This document shows, one piece after another, positions 36,120 to 44,980 of a stretch of DNA of 64,000 nt (position 1 is its first letter; each line of letters starts with the position of its first letter). The notes beneath the pieces are model-generated. The model searched no databases. It had not been told where the DNA came from and saw nothing but the letters and a program-made list of their open reading frames with translations. This DNA is from Planctomycetota bacterium (GTDB lineage Bacteria; Planctomycetota; Phycisphaerae; UBA1845; PWPN01). The stretch is taken from contig JAKLEZ010000003.1 in the NCBI GenBank assembly GCA_022711465.1, positions 62,001-126,000 of the forward strand, written 5' to 3'. A program made the translations under genes and the position numbers.

Positions 36120-38150
36120 TCAGCTCAGCACTCTTCCTTGGGCCATCGCCCGGTCAAACCGCGCGATGCCCTCGCTGAGAATCTCCTTCAGCGCCTCTGC
36201 CCCCTCGATCACGCCTTCAACGAAGCGCAGATCGCGGGCCAGCTGGGCCTTGGCCAATTCGATTCCCTCCGTCTCGGTCAACTTCAGCCGCCTGTCGGCG
36301 CTGAACCGCTGCAGCTCGGCATGCTGCGAGACCGCACTGATCATCTGGTAGGCATGGTCGTGCCCGTCGATCCTCACCCGAAGGGGATCCACCGCCGCAA
36401 TCCTGCGATTGAACGCCGGAGGATTGTCCAGCAGCGTCTCCAGTTCCTTGAGCAGGGCGACCATCTCCTTGCAGTCGACCACCATCTCGTCCACCTCTTC
36501 GATCCGTCGGCCGAGCTCCTTTCGTCCCGCCTCCAATCGTGACGGGTCGTGCCAGCGGGTCTCCTCACGATAGGCCAGCAGCCCGCCGGGAATCGGCCGG
36601 GTGCAGTACTGACCGGCGGCCTCCGCCAGACTCATGACCCGCGTCCCCGCCTTGCGGACACCGCCCTCGGTCGCATCGATCACCCGGCCGGGTACGGTGC
36701 TGAAGTCGCCTTCGAACTGCTGCAGGTAGGTGAACAACTGTTCGTCGGTGTAAATGGCGCGACCCTGGATGTCCTTGACCTTCATCAGGATGTGCCGGGC
36801 GCGCACAATCCGCTCCCATTCCATCATCTCGATGGTTGAGAACCGGTTGAGTTGAGGACGCCACAAGCCATGGATGGCCACGCCCGGCGAGTAGTACACA
36901 TGGTTGGTGTAGGCCAGATCCTGCCCCACCAGAATGATCGGATCGCAACCCATGTACAGCGCCAGGTAGAACGCCAGGTGAGCGACGGTCGCACCGGCCT
37001 TGAGCCCGTCACGGGCGGCCAGACGGTCGCCGACGCACAGCCGGGCAAAGCTGTTGCTCAATACCGAAATCGGCCCGGGATAGTGATCGGGCACATGCCA
37101 GGTCACCTTCGGCTCAATCACCAGGTGAGTCTGACTCACCTCCCCGATGCCCTCGAAGAACCGCTTGGACATCTCGTGATAGTCCAGCGAGGTGACGAAG
37201 TGCGGTCGGATCCCGCGATCCAACAACGTCTTGAACGTCGTCTGCACCGCCACCAGGACCGCCCGGCTCTGCAAGTCCGCCAACTGGTCGATGTTCTTCC
37301 GCAGCGACGGGCCGGCCGAGACCACGATGCCCGGGTATCCCTTGAATCGGTCGCGCAGCGGGTCGATGGGCGGCGTCGAGAGATAGAGTGGCAGATTGTT
37401 GGTGATGTTGCGACAGGTGATCCGCGAGTTGGTAACCAGCGTCACCAGACTCATGCGGCAGTAGGTCATGAAGTCCGCGATCATCTTGCGAAGGGCGGCG
37501 TGAAATGGGCCGGCCACGCGTTCCGACGGCTGATGGCTGACGAACTTGGCACCCATCATCATCAGGGTGCTGTGGGGCTCCAGCCGGCTCTGCATTTCGC
37601 CCTTGTCTTCGGTGGTGAGAATGATGCAGCGGTCCCTGGCAAACAGATCGGCCACGTCCACCGTCTCCAGCGCCGCCTTGAGCATGCCCAGGTTCGGCTC
37701 GGTCACCACCAGGAAGGCGTCGCCCTTCAGCCGGGCAGCCAAGGCCTTGAGGTGGTGGCCCAGCCCGAAGCCGCTGACCACGTAGCAGAAGTCCTCACCC
37801 ACCTCCACGCTGCCGGCGAACCGTGCCGCTTCGGCCAGGGGATCCACCTTGCTGTGCAGCGACACCGGCCGATCGGAGCCCGGCGGCAACACCGAGGCCG
37901 TGGGTACGCCGGTCCTGGCCGCCTCGACCGCGATCGAGCCGTCCGGCTCATACTCGTCAATCCGCTGGGCCAGGCGATTGTCACAGCGGAACAGGGCCGC
38001 CATGTTCCGGCAGTAAACCTCATCCCGGGCCAGTGAGTTGTTGTGGGTATCGGCAGCCATGCGCGGCTCATGATAGCCGGATTTCGGCGGCACGAGAACC
38101 TTCACCGCTGGCGCCCGCCCATCGCCATATCCTGCCTTGTCCGGGATCAT
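36120..38150 (-). CDS. DUF115 / Maf-like motility-associated glycosyltransferase-family protein
   Basis: A 676-residue protein of the DUF115 (MptE-like, Maf) family. The core contains YPGIVVSAGPSLRKNIDQLA, VLVAVQTTFKTLLDRGIRPH, FVTSLDYHEMSKRF, GCDPIILVGQDLAYTNHVYY and YTDEQLFTYLQQFE, which is the usual order. In Campylobacter and Aeromonas such proteins help attach nonulosonic acids to flagellin; no flagellin is in this window. The start is uncertain: ATG at 38150 is taken, but ATG at 38060 (MAADTHNNSL) is also possible because neither has a strong ribosome binding site. It forms a two-gene unit with the nucleotidyltransferase/radical-SAM-like gene downstream. Confidence 0.87.
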   Translation of the reverse strand: MIPDKAGYGDGRAPAVKVLVPPKSGYHEPRMAADTHNNSLARDEVYCRNMAALFRCDNRLAQRIDEYEPDGSIAVEAARTGVPTASVLPPGSDRPVSLHSKVDPLAEAARFAGSVEVGEDFCYVVSGFGLGHHLKALAARLKGDAFLVVTEPNLGMLKAALETVDVADLFARDRCIILTTEDKGEMQSRLEPHSTLMMMGAKFVSHQPSERVAGPFHAALRKMIADFMTYCRMSLVTLVTNSRITCRNITNNLPLYLSTPPIDPLRDRFKGYPGIVVSAGPSLRKNIDQLADLQSRAVLVAVQTTFKTLLDRGIRPHFVTSLDYHEMSKRFFEGIGEVSQTHLVIEPKVTWHVPDHYPGPISVLSNSFARLCVGDRLAARDGLKAGATVAHLAFYLALYMGCDPIILVGQDLAYTNHVYYSPGVAIHGLWRPQLNRFSTIEMMEWERIVRARHILMKVKDIQGRAIYTDEQLFTYLQQFEGDFSTVPGRVIDATEGGVRKAGTRVMSLAEAAGQYCTRPIPGGLLAYREETRWHDPSRLEAGRKELGRRIEEVDEMVVDCKEMVALLKELETLLDNPPAFNRRIAAVDPLRVRIDGHDHAYQMISAVSQHAELQRFSADRRLKLTETEGIELAKAQLARDLRFVEGVIEGAEALKEILSEGIARFDRAMAQGRVLS

Positions 38151-38204
38151 CCCGTCCGTCCCGGTGAGGCACCGGCTCCCGTGCCCCCATCAGGGAATTC
38201 GGTG

Positions 38205-38210
38205 TATAAT
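38205..38210 (+). promoter_or_regulatory. Candidate -10 box (TATAAT) for cstA
   Basis: A perfect TATAAT preceded directly by TG lies 48 bp before the cstA start. No good -35 box is visible 16-18 bp upstream. The start codon has GGAGG about six bases upstream. Confidence 0.4.
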
Positions 38211-38257
38211 GCCCGCGGGCAACACCCCTGCACGCCCCGAACCTGTGGAGGCCTGTC

Positions 38258-40192
38258 ATGATCGTTCTTGGTCTGGTTTTCTTTTCCCTGGCGATGCTGG
38301 CTCTCGGCGCTTTTGGCTATGCCCCCCTGATCGGCCGGGTCATTGGCGAACGCCGCGACCGTATTACGCCGGCCGTGGCGGTGAACGATGGTCGGGATTA
38401 CGTGCCAACCCGCACGCCGGTGGTTTTCGCCCACCACTTCGCATCCATCGCCGGCGCCGGCCCGATCATCGGCCCGGTTCTGGCCCTCTACTACGGCTGG
38501 CTGCCTGCCGTCGCCTGGATTCTGATCGGGGGAGTGTTCCTGGGGGCGACCCACGACTATGTGGTCACCCACATGGCCATGCGCGAAGGAGGCAAGAACA
38601 TCACCGTGGTCGCCCGCCGGTACGTGGGGGCCGGGGCCTTCCTCATGCTCTTAGTGCTTCTTGTGGCCCTGCTTGCTCTGATCTGCGCCGCCTTTCTGGA
38701 TCTCTCGGCCACCGCCCTGACCTCCACCGTGTCACTGACCCGGCTCGAGCTCACCCCTGAAGAGAGCATGTTCCGCCTCGAAGGTGATATGGCGGTCATC
38801 GGCGGCATCGCCTCGACCTCGGTGGTGGTAATCACCCTTTTCTCGCCTTTCATCGGTTACCTGTACATCAGGCGCCAGACCCCGGTATGGGTCTGTTCTC
38901 TCCTGGCACTGATCATCTGCACGGTCTCGATCCTGGTAGGGCTCACACTGCCGATGCAGGTGAAACCTGAAACGTGGAAAGTGCTGATCAGCGCCTATGT
39001 CCTGGTGGCCGCCGGCGTGCCGGTGTGGTTCTTCCTGCAGAGCCGCGACTTCATCAACGTGCACATCCTGTACGTCGGCATCCTCTTCGTGGTCGTCGCG
39101 GTCATCGCCGCCGCGATCCGGGGCGGAGGTGGAGAGGCCGCAGACGCGGCGACGGCTATTCCCATGCTGAACTGGTCCGATGCCTCGGCGAAGCTCGGAC
39201 CCGGCTGGCCGGTACTGTTCATCACCATCGCCTGCGGAGCGGTGAGCGGATTCCACAGCCTCTGCGCCGGGGGAACTACCTGCAAGCAGCTCACCAACGA
39301 GATCGCGGCTCGGCGAGTGGGTTACTACGCCATGCTCCTGGAGAGTCTTCTGGCGATCTGCGTGGTATGCTGCCTGTTGGTCGGCGCTTCGATGAGTCAC
39401 TACCTGGCTGACTGCTATCCCGCATCCGGCAAAGGCAATGCGGTGCTCACATTCGCCATGGCCGTCGGCCACACCGCCAACGTCGGGCTCGGCTTGCCGG
39501 TTTCCGCTGGGGCCCTCGGGGCCATGCTGCTGCTCGAGGGCTTCCTGGTGACAACACTGGATACCGCCGTCAGGTTGACCCGCTACATGATCGAGGAAGG
39601 ATGGGCCACAATTTTCCGACGCTACGACGTCTTCGCTGATGCCGGCGAGGCCCGCACGGTGGAACTCGTAACCGGAGCCAAGACTGGCACAGATGAACTG
39701 GCCGGGACGGGCGGACTGACGCTGAACGCCCCGCCGGTGAGCGACATGGTACCCCGGCAGCCGGTCATCGCCACACGCGGTTTCACGCGCGCGGGGCTGT
39801 CCTTGCTTCGCCACTACTGGGTCAACTCCGGCCTGGCGGTCTGCTTCATGCTGCTGCTGGGCTGGGGCAACGGCTACAAGACCCTGTGGAGCATCTTCGG
39901 CTCGGCCAATCAGCTGCTGGCCGCCCTGGCTCTCTTGATCGCGACCTGCTGGCTGATCAGCCGCGGCCGGTCGGCCTGGTTCACGTTGCCGCCAACTGCG
40001 TTCATGATGGTGACTTCCGTGACCATGCTGATCCGGCTTCTGGCAGTGGATTACCTGCCCAAGTGGCCCGGCTCCGCACCGCTGGTCATCGCCGACATCA
40101 TCGTGCTGAGCATGACTGCGGGAGTCATGACCTTGGCAGCGCACCGCTGGTGGACCACGGTCCGAGAGACTCGGGCGATGGCCGCGGCGTGA
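38258..40192 (+). CDS. cstA: CstA-family peptide/pyruvate transporter
   Basis: A 644-residue polytopic inner-membrane protein of the CstA family. Hallmarks are a hydrophobic N-terminus, PVVFAHHFASIAGAGPIIGP, the following GGVFLGATHDYVVTHMAMRE, later GAVSGFHSLCAGGTTCKQL and near the end LFGSANQLLAALAL-like NQLLAALALLI. It is slightly shorter than E. coli CstA. Known members take up peptides or pyruvate, often under carbon limitation; which one applies here is not clear. It converges with the minimal zincin gene, with only six bases between the two stops. No BtsS/BtsR-type regulator genes are adjacent. Confidence 0.95.
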   Translation: MIVLGLVFFSLAMLALGAFGYAPLIGRVIGERRDRITPAVAVNDGRDYVPTRTPVVFAHHFASIAGAGPIIGPVLALYYGWLPAVAWILIGGVFLGATHDYVVTHMAMREGGKNITVVARRYVGAGAFLMLLVLLVALLALICAAFLDLSATALTSTVSLTRLELTPEESMFRLEGDMAVIGGIASTSVVVITLFSPFIGYLYIRRQTPVWVCSLLALIICTVSILVGLTLPMQVKPETWKVLISAYVLVAAGVPVWFFLQSRDFINVHILYVGILFVVVAVIAAAIRGGGGEAADAATAIPMLNWSDASAKLGPGWPVLFITIACGAVSGFHSLCAGGTTCKQLTNEIAARRVGYYAMLLESLLAICVVCCLLVGASMSHYLADCYPASGKGNAVLTFAMAVGHTANVGLGLPVSAGALGAMLLLEGFLVTTLDTAVRLTRYMIEEGWATIFRRYDVFADAGEARTVELVTGAKTGTDELAGTGGLTLNAPPVSDMVPRQPVIATRGFTRAGLSLLRHYWVNSGLAVCFMLLLGWGNGYKTLWSIFGSANQLLAALALLIATCWLISRGRSAWFTLPPTAFMMVTSVTMLIRLLAVDYLPKWPGSAPLVIADIIVLSMTAGVMTLAAHRWWTTVRETRAMAAA

Positions 40193-40198
40193 GGGCGA

Positions 40199-40573
40199 TC
40201 ATCCGTAGCCCAGTTCGCGAAGCTGACGCTCGCTGAGGCCGAAGTGGTGACCGACCTCGTGCAGGACCGTGGTCTTGATCTGCTCGATCATCTGCCGCCG
40301 AGTGCGGCACATGCGCTCGATGTTGCGCTGGTAGATGACGATCCGCTCGGGATAGCGGTAGGTCTGGTCCACGTGCCGCTCAGTCAGGGGCGTGCCATGG
40401 TACAGGCCGAGAATGCCGCGCGGGTCGCGGGCCTTGATGTCCCTGCAGACCTCCGGGCTGGGCATGTCCTCGATGTCGATCGCGATGTCCTGCAGATAGG
40501 AATGGAACCCCTCGGGAATCGCCTGTATGGCCTCATCAACCACCGCCTCAAACTCGTCGTCGCTCAGATGCAT
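40199..40573 (-). CDS. Minimal zincin metallopeptidase-family protein
   Basis: A 124-residue protein of the short bacterial zincin family (PF06262). The C-terminal motif HEVGHHFGLSE supplies the HExxH zinc site and a following Glu. The N-terminus MHLSDDEFEAVVDEAIQAIP and the middle GLYHGTPLTERH fit the family. Members have the metalloprotease fold, but few have known substrates. It is cytoplasmic by its lack of a signal. It is transcribed away from sppA and toward cstA. Confidence 0.92.
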   Translation of the reverse strand: MHLSDDEFEAVVDEAIQAIPEGFHSYLQDIAIDIEDMPSPEVCRDIKARDPRGILGLYHGTPLTERHVDQTYRYPERIVIYQRNIERMCRTRRQMIEQIKTTVLHEVGHHFGLSERQLRELGYG

Positions 40574-40698
40574 GAAGACGTCCGCCGCTCAGCTTCCATC
40601 GTCGTCGCCAGTCTCGCGTGCCGCTGGTCGCGCCATCACCGCATCGATACAATGCCCCGGCGTGGAAAAGCCATCCAACCCGAGTCTCTATGTCGGAG

Positions 40699-40704
40699 TA
40701 TAAT
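40699..40704 (+). promoter_or_regulatory. Candidate -10 box (TATAAT) for sppA
   Basis: A perfect TATAAT lies 20 bp before the ATG at 40725. Transcription would begin near 40711, after a GTG at 40707, so the upstream GTG is unlikely to be the start. No clear -35 is seen, and the resulting leader would be only about 14 nt with no ribosome binding site. Confidence 0.4.
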
Positions 40705-40724
40705 CCGTGCCTCACTCGAAACCA

Positions 40725-41720
40725 ATGTCACGTTTCGCTCCGCCCGTCGCCCTGATCACCGCGCTGGTCGTCGTCGCGGGTTGCGGACCCATGGCCTACA
40801 AGATCACCCCGGTCCCGGCCGATCAGACGCTCGAGGAATCGGTCGTTCTCAAGGACAAGGGCCTGGCCCTTTCCAAGATCGCCCTGATCGACATCGAAGG
40901 CGTCATCATGGACGCCCGCAAACCACACCTGTTCGGTGAGGGCGAGCATCCCGTTTCGCTGCTGACCGAGAAATTGGACAAGGCGGCGAGTGATTCGATG
41001 GTCAAGGCCGTCATTCTGCGGATCAATTCGCCGGGTGGCACCGTAACCGCCAGCGACCTGATGTACAACGAGGTCAAGCACTTCAAGCAGGTGACCGGCG
41101 GCAAGCGGCCGGTTGTGGCCGTGCTCATGGACGTGGCCGCCAGCGGAGGTTACTACATCGCCTGCTCGGCCGACGAGATCGTTGCCCACCCGACCACGGT
41201 CACCGGCAGCATCGGCGTGATCATGCAGATGGTCAATTTCAGCGACACGATGAACAAGATCGGGGTCAGCGCCGACGCCATCACTTCCGGCAAGATGAAG
41301 GATGCCGGCTCGCCGCTGCGGAAGATGAAAGCCGAGGAGCGCGAGGTATTCAAGAAGATGGTCGACCAGTTCTACGATCGGTTCGTGGACGTCGTCGCGG
41401 CCGGCCGGCCCAAACTGACCAAGGCCAGGATCCGGGAAGTGGCCGATGGCCGGGTCTACTCGGCGGGGCAGGCTCTGGAACTGGGCTTCGTCGACCGGAT
41501 CGACGATCTGCGCGGCACGGTCGGAGTCCTCAAGAAGCAGCTCGGCCTCGGCCGCGTCCAGGTCGTGACCTACGACCGGCCCCTGGGCTGGAAACCGAAC
41601 CTCTACGCGGCTGCACCCGGAAATGGCCCGCAGGTGAACCTGATCAACGTGAACTTGCCCCAGACCTGGCCGCGCACAACTCCGCAGTTCCTGTACCTCT
41701 GGGCGCCCGAGCTTTTCTAG
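40725..41720 (+). CDS. sppA: Signal peptide peptidase SppA (short form), predicted lipoprotein
   Basis: A 331-residue ClpP-fold serine protease of the short SppA type. The signal sequence ends in a lipobox (LVVVAGC), so it is probably lipid-anchored. Catalytic features are the VILRINSPGGTVTASD strand, Ser in MDVAASGGYYIAC, and the general-base Lys in SGKMKDAGSP. VTGSIGVIMQMVNF and GRVYSAGQALELGFVD are also typical. It removes cleaved signal peptides or damaged membrane proteins. The ATG at 40725 is chosen because a TATAAT box at 40699 rules out the nearby GTG at 40707. Confidence 0.93.
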   Translation: MSRFAPPVALITALVVVAGCGPMAYKITPVPADQTLEESVVLKDKGLALSKIALIDIEGVIMDARKPHLFGEGEHPVSLLTEKLDKAASDSMVKAVILRINSPGGTVTASDLMYNEVKHFKQVTGGKRPVVAVLMDVAASGGYYIACSADEIVAHPTTVTGSIGVIMQMVNFSDTMNKIGVSADAITSGKMKDAGSPLRKMKAEEREVFKKMVDQFYDRFVDVVAAGRPKLTKARIREVADGRVYSAGQALELGFVDRIDDLRGTVGVLKKQLGLGRVQVVTYDRPLGWKPNLYAAAPGNGPQVNLINVNLPQTWPRTTPQFLYLWAPELF

Positions 41721-41764
41721 AGGTATGACGTTCTATAGGCGGCCGCGATCCATCTCACGACAAT

Positions 41765-41986
41765 TCAGCGATACTGGCGATGGGCACGCGTCATTTGCCC
41801 GGCGACCGGATCCGCGCCGGCACGGGCCGCGAGCAGCCCGGGGCCCTCTCCGGCAGCAGCGGCTTCGGCCGATAGACTATCACTAGAGCTTGTCGCTTCT
41901 TTGCTGTGGGCCTGCCGGACCTGACCAACACACCAGACACAGCCACCGACCAGGACGATTGAGAGCAGCAGACGATGCCAGTTCAC
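41765..41986 (-). CDS. Possible small membrane-anchored peptide
   Basis: A 73-residue frame starting with GTG at 41986, with AAAGGGG a few bases upstream. It has an N-terminal hydrophobic segment (MNWHRLLLSIVLVGGCVWCV) followed by a polar Ser/Ala/Gly region. A longer version from ATG at 42019 is possible. There is no family match I can name. The signal-anchor pattern and ribosome binding site are the only support, so it could be chance. Confidence 0.35.
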   Translation of the reverse strand: MNWHRLLLSIVLVGGCVWCVGQVRQAHSKEATSSSDSLSAEAAAAGEGPGLLAARAGADPVAGQMTRAHRQYR

Positions 41987-42314
41987 CGGACACCCCTTTC
42001 GCGGTTTGAGGGCCTCCATTGCCCCACACCCACGGCCACAAGGACCGCCCGAATCCGTCCACGCCGGCGAGCACAACCCAGGGGTGATCTCGCCGGAAAC
42101 GGGGTGAATACCCTAGAAGCCGACGGCTGTCAAGCGACGCCGACAGGCTTTACCCCGGCTTGGCCCGAGCCGGTTGCGTTGTCGCGCCGCGTTGCTTGCT
42201 TGGCCCCACCCGACCTTCCCTGTCACCGCTCAAGCCGCTACCATGGTTGTCCTTGCGGGTGGCAGTCCGCCCGCATCGTTTCGGCTCGGACCCGTTCACA
42301 AGAAAGGAGCTCTC
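41987..42314. other. Intergenic region before the DUF2961 gene
   Basis: About 330 bp on the plus strand with no supported gene. AAGGAG lies at 42304-42309, just before the DUF2961 start. An imperfect inverted repeat around the CCGACGGCTGTC and CGCCGACAGG segments (about 42120-42150) is the only structure noticed. Confidence 0.4.
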
Positions 42315-43481
42315 ATGAAGCTTGTGATCTGCACGGCAACGACGGCCTTGGTCATCGGCCTGCTCACAACGGCATCATTTGCCCAGAGTGCCGAGTTCAA
42401 TGGCCTCCACATGAATATGGGCAATCTATCTAGATTGTCGAATGCCAAGACCCGGTCCATCTCCGCCGAGAACTTCAACGGCGAGAAGGGGAAGGGTGGA
42501 ATGGCCACCGAGGGCACCGGCAAGAACGCGTCTCGCGATCTGGGACAGGGCTGGAAGGTGTCCCCGTCCGTGGGAATCAAGGCCAAGAAGACCTTCACCC
42601 TGGCCGAGATCCAGGGCCCGGGTGCGATTCAGCAGATCTGGTTCACACCCACGGGCCACTGGCGCTACCTGATCCTGCGCATCTGGTGGGACGGCGAGGC
42701 GGAGCCCTCGGTCGAGGTGCCGATCGGAGACTTCTTCGCTTGCGGGTGGAACGAGTATGCCCAGGTGACCTCGCTGCCGGTGTGCGTGAACCCGGGCAGT
42801 GCCTTCAACTGCTACTGGGTCATGCCCTTCCGCAAATCCTGCAAGATGACCGTCGAGAACATCGGCGAAAAGGATGAGACCCTCTACTACCAGATCAACT
42901 ACACACTGACCGACGTGCCGGCGGACGAGGCCCAGTTCCACGCCCAGTTCCGCCGCACCAATCCGCTGGCCTACAAGGATGTTTACACCCTAGTGGACGG
43001 CATCAAGGGCAAGGGCCACTATGTCGGCTCCTACATGGCCTGGCAGGCGAACAGCAATGGCTGGTGGGGCGAGGGCGAGATCAAGTTCTACCTGGACGGC
43101 GACAAGGAGTTCCCGACCATCTGCGGGACCGGCACCGAGGACTACTTCTGCGGGTCTTACTGCTTCCTTGTCAAGAACCCGCTGACCGGCAAGGAGGAGT
43201 ACCGCGAGTACACCACGCCCTTTGCAGGTATGCCCCAGGTCATCCGGCCGGACGGCGTCTACAAAGCCAACACCCGCTTCGGGCTGTACCGCTGGCACAT
43301 CATGGATCCGATCCGGTTCGAAACCGACCTGAAGGTGACCATGCAGGCCCTGGGCTGGCGTTCGGCGGGGCGCTATCTGCCGCTGAAGGATGACATCGCG
43401 TCCGTGTCGTTCTGGTATCAGACCGAGCCGCACGCTCCATTCCCCAAGCTGCCGGGCAAGGATGATCTCGAGGTGAACTGA
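42315..43481 (+). CDS. Secreted DUF2961 (GH172-like) protein
   Basis: A 388-residue exported protein. The ATG at 42315 has AAGGAG upstream and starts a signal peptide ending SFA. The DUF2961 core shows LAEIQGPGAIQQIWFT, LILRIWWDGEAEPSVEVPIG, DFFACGWNEY, the diagnostic CGTGTEDYFCGSYCF and LYRWHIMDPIRFE. This family is now glycoside hydrolase family GH172, with members acting on fructose dianhydride or arabinofuranosides. The Glu in GTGTEDYF is a likely catalytic residue, judged from the family pattern. It precedes an FG-GAP protein by 53 bp and may share its transcript, suggesting a saccharide-degradation unit. Confidence 0.9.
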   Translation: MKLVICTATTALVIGLLTTASFAQSAEFNGLHMNMGNLSRLSNAKTRSISAENFNGEKGKGGMATEGTGKNASRDLGQGWKVSPSVGIKAKKTFTLAEIQGPGAIQQIWFTPTGHWRYLILRIWWDGEAEPSVEVPIGDFFACGWNEYAQVTSLPVCVNPGSAFNCYWVMPFRKSCKMTVENIGEKDETLYYQINYTLTDVPADEAQFHAQFRRTNPLAYKDVYTLVDGIKGKGHYVGSYMAWQANSNGWWGEGEIKFYLDGDKEFPTICGTGTEDYFCGSYCFLVKNPLTGKEEYREYTTPFAGMPQVIRPDGVYKANTRFGLYRWHIMDPIRFETDLKVTMQALGWRSAGRYLPLKDDIASVSFWYQTEPHAPFPKLPGKDDLEVN

Positions 43482-43534
43482 ACGGATGGGCGAGGCTGAA
43501 TCACGGGGTATTCAACAGACAGGAGAAGCTGAAC

Positions 43535-44758
43535 ATGCCGAACAAGGGACGATGGTTGTGGGTGGTGGTTATTCCGGTCGCCTTCTGGATCGGATCGCCG
43601 GCCGCCCCGGCGGCAGATGCTCCGCGGGGCAAGGACATCCCCAAGCCGCCAAAGCTGAACTGGGAGAAGAAGCAGCTGAAGGACGACCTCAACGAGGGCA
43701 TCGCCGTCGGCGACATCAACAAGGACGGAACGCTGGACATCAGTTCGGGCACCAGCTGGTACGAGGGACCCAGCTTCAAGGCCCATCCCCTGCGCGAACT
43801 GCGGATCGACAACGAGGAATTCATGACCAGCAACGGTGAGCACCTGTTCGACCTCAATGGCGACGGATTCCTCGACGTCATCTCCGCCTCGTGGTTCTCG
43901 GACAAGCTCTTCTGGTACGAGAACCCAGGCCCGAGGGGTTTCGACGCGGGCAAAGCGTGGGCCGAGCATCTGATCGTTGACGGCCAGAACGCCTGCGAGG
44001 GCACGCTGCTTGTGGACCTCGACGGCGACAAGGTCCCCGAGATCGTGGTCAACAGCTGGGACGAGAACAAGCCAATGACCGTCGTCCGCATCACCCCGGG
44101 CAAAGGCGGGCAGGCGCCCAGGTTCATGCGGGTCGATGTCGGCGACAAGGGCCATGGGCACGGCATCGTGGTGGGCGACATCAACGGCGACAGGCGGCCG
44201 GACATCGTCGTGCCCAAGGGCTGGTTCGAACAGCCGGCCAAGGATTTGTGGACGACCAAGTGGAAGTTCCACCCTGGCCTGGAACTCACCCACACGTCGC
44301 TGCCAGGGCTGATCGTCGATGTGAACAACGACGGCAGGAACGACATTGTCATCGGGCACGCCCATGACTACGGCCTGTTCTGGCTCGAGCAGGGACCGGC
44401 CAAGGACGGCGAGCTCACCTGGACCCGTCACGACATCGACAAGAGCATCTCCCAGTATCACTGCCTGATCTGGACCGATCTCGACGGCGATGGCAGGAAC
44501 GAGGTCGTCACCGGCAAACGCTGGCGAGGGCACAAGGGCGCCGATCCCGGCTCGGCCGACCCCATCTGCGTGGTACGCTACCTGTGGGACCCGGCCAAGA
44601 AAGCGTTTGAGCGCGACGCCATCACCTTCAACGACAAGGTCGGCACGGGCATGCAGATTCGAGCGGTCGATCTGAACGGAGACGACAAGCTCGATATCGC
44701 CGTGGCCGGCAAAACCGGAACGTACGTCTTGTTCAACAAGGGACCGGCCGGGAAGTGA
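43535..44758 (+). CDS. Secreted FG-GAP/VCBS seven-bladed propeller protein
   Basis: A 407-residue exported protein with a signal peptide ending near PAAPAADA. It has seven repeats of the FG-GAP/VCBS type with calcium-binding loops: VGDINKDGTLDI, DLNGDGFLDVI, DLDGDKVPEIV, GDINGDRRPDIV, DVNNDGRNDIV, DLDGDGRNEVV and DLNGDDKLDIA. They are spaced for a seven-bladed beta-propeller. Such proteins are common in planctomycetes, often beside glycoside hydrolases, and probably bind ligands or surfaces rather than catalyse. It follows the DUF2961 gene and is followed by a strong terminator. Confidence 0.9.
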   Translation: MPNKGRWLWVVVIPVAFWIGSPAAPAADAPRGKDIPKPPKLNWEKKQLKDDLNEGIAVGDINKDGTLDISSGTSWYEGPSFKAHPLRELRIDNEEFMTSNGEHLFDLNGDGFLDVISASWFSDKLFWYENPGPRGFDAGKAWAEHLIVDGQNACEGTLLVDLDGDKVPEIVVNSWDENKPMTVVRITPGKGGQAPRFMRVDVGDKGHGHGIVVGDINGDRRPDIVVPKGWFEQPAKDLWTTKWKFHPGLELTHTSLPGLIVDVNNDGRNDIVIGHAHDYGLFWLEQGPAKDGELTWTRHDIDKSISQYHCLIWTDLDGDGRNEVVTGKRWRGHKGADPGSADPICVVRYLWDPAKKAFERDAITFNDKVGTGMQIRAVDLNGDDKLDIAVAGKTGTYVLFNKGPAGK

Positions 44759-44819
44759 TCCGAGTATCCTCCATCGTTTGCGTGCACAGCGAAGGAGTTG
44801 AACAACGGTCCAACAATAA

Positions 44820-44864
44820 GACGGAGAGAAGGACACCCCTCCGGCGTTCTTCTCTCCGTCTTTG
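44820..44864 (+). terminator. Rho-independent-type terminator after the FG-GAP gene
   Basis: A 15-bp stem, GACGGAGAGAAGGAC paired with GTTCTTCTCTCCGTC (one G-T pair), encloses an 11-nt loop and is followed by TTTG. It sits between two convergent operons and could end transcription from both sides. Confidence 0.8.
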
Positions 44865-44980
44865 CTTGTCATTGTCCACGAACGGAGGGGGCGAGGACGG
44901 GCAGGGCCGTGGCACGCCGCCCGCTCATTCGGGCCGTCTCACTTCTCACCTCGCACTTCTCACTTCCGCAGTGTGGCGAC

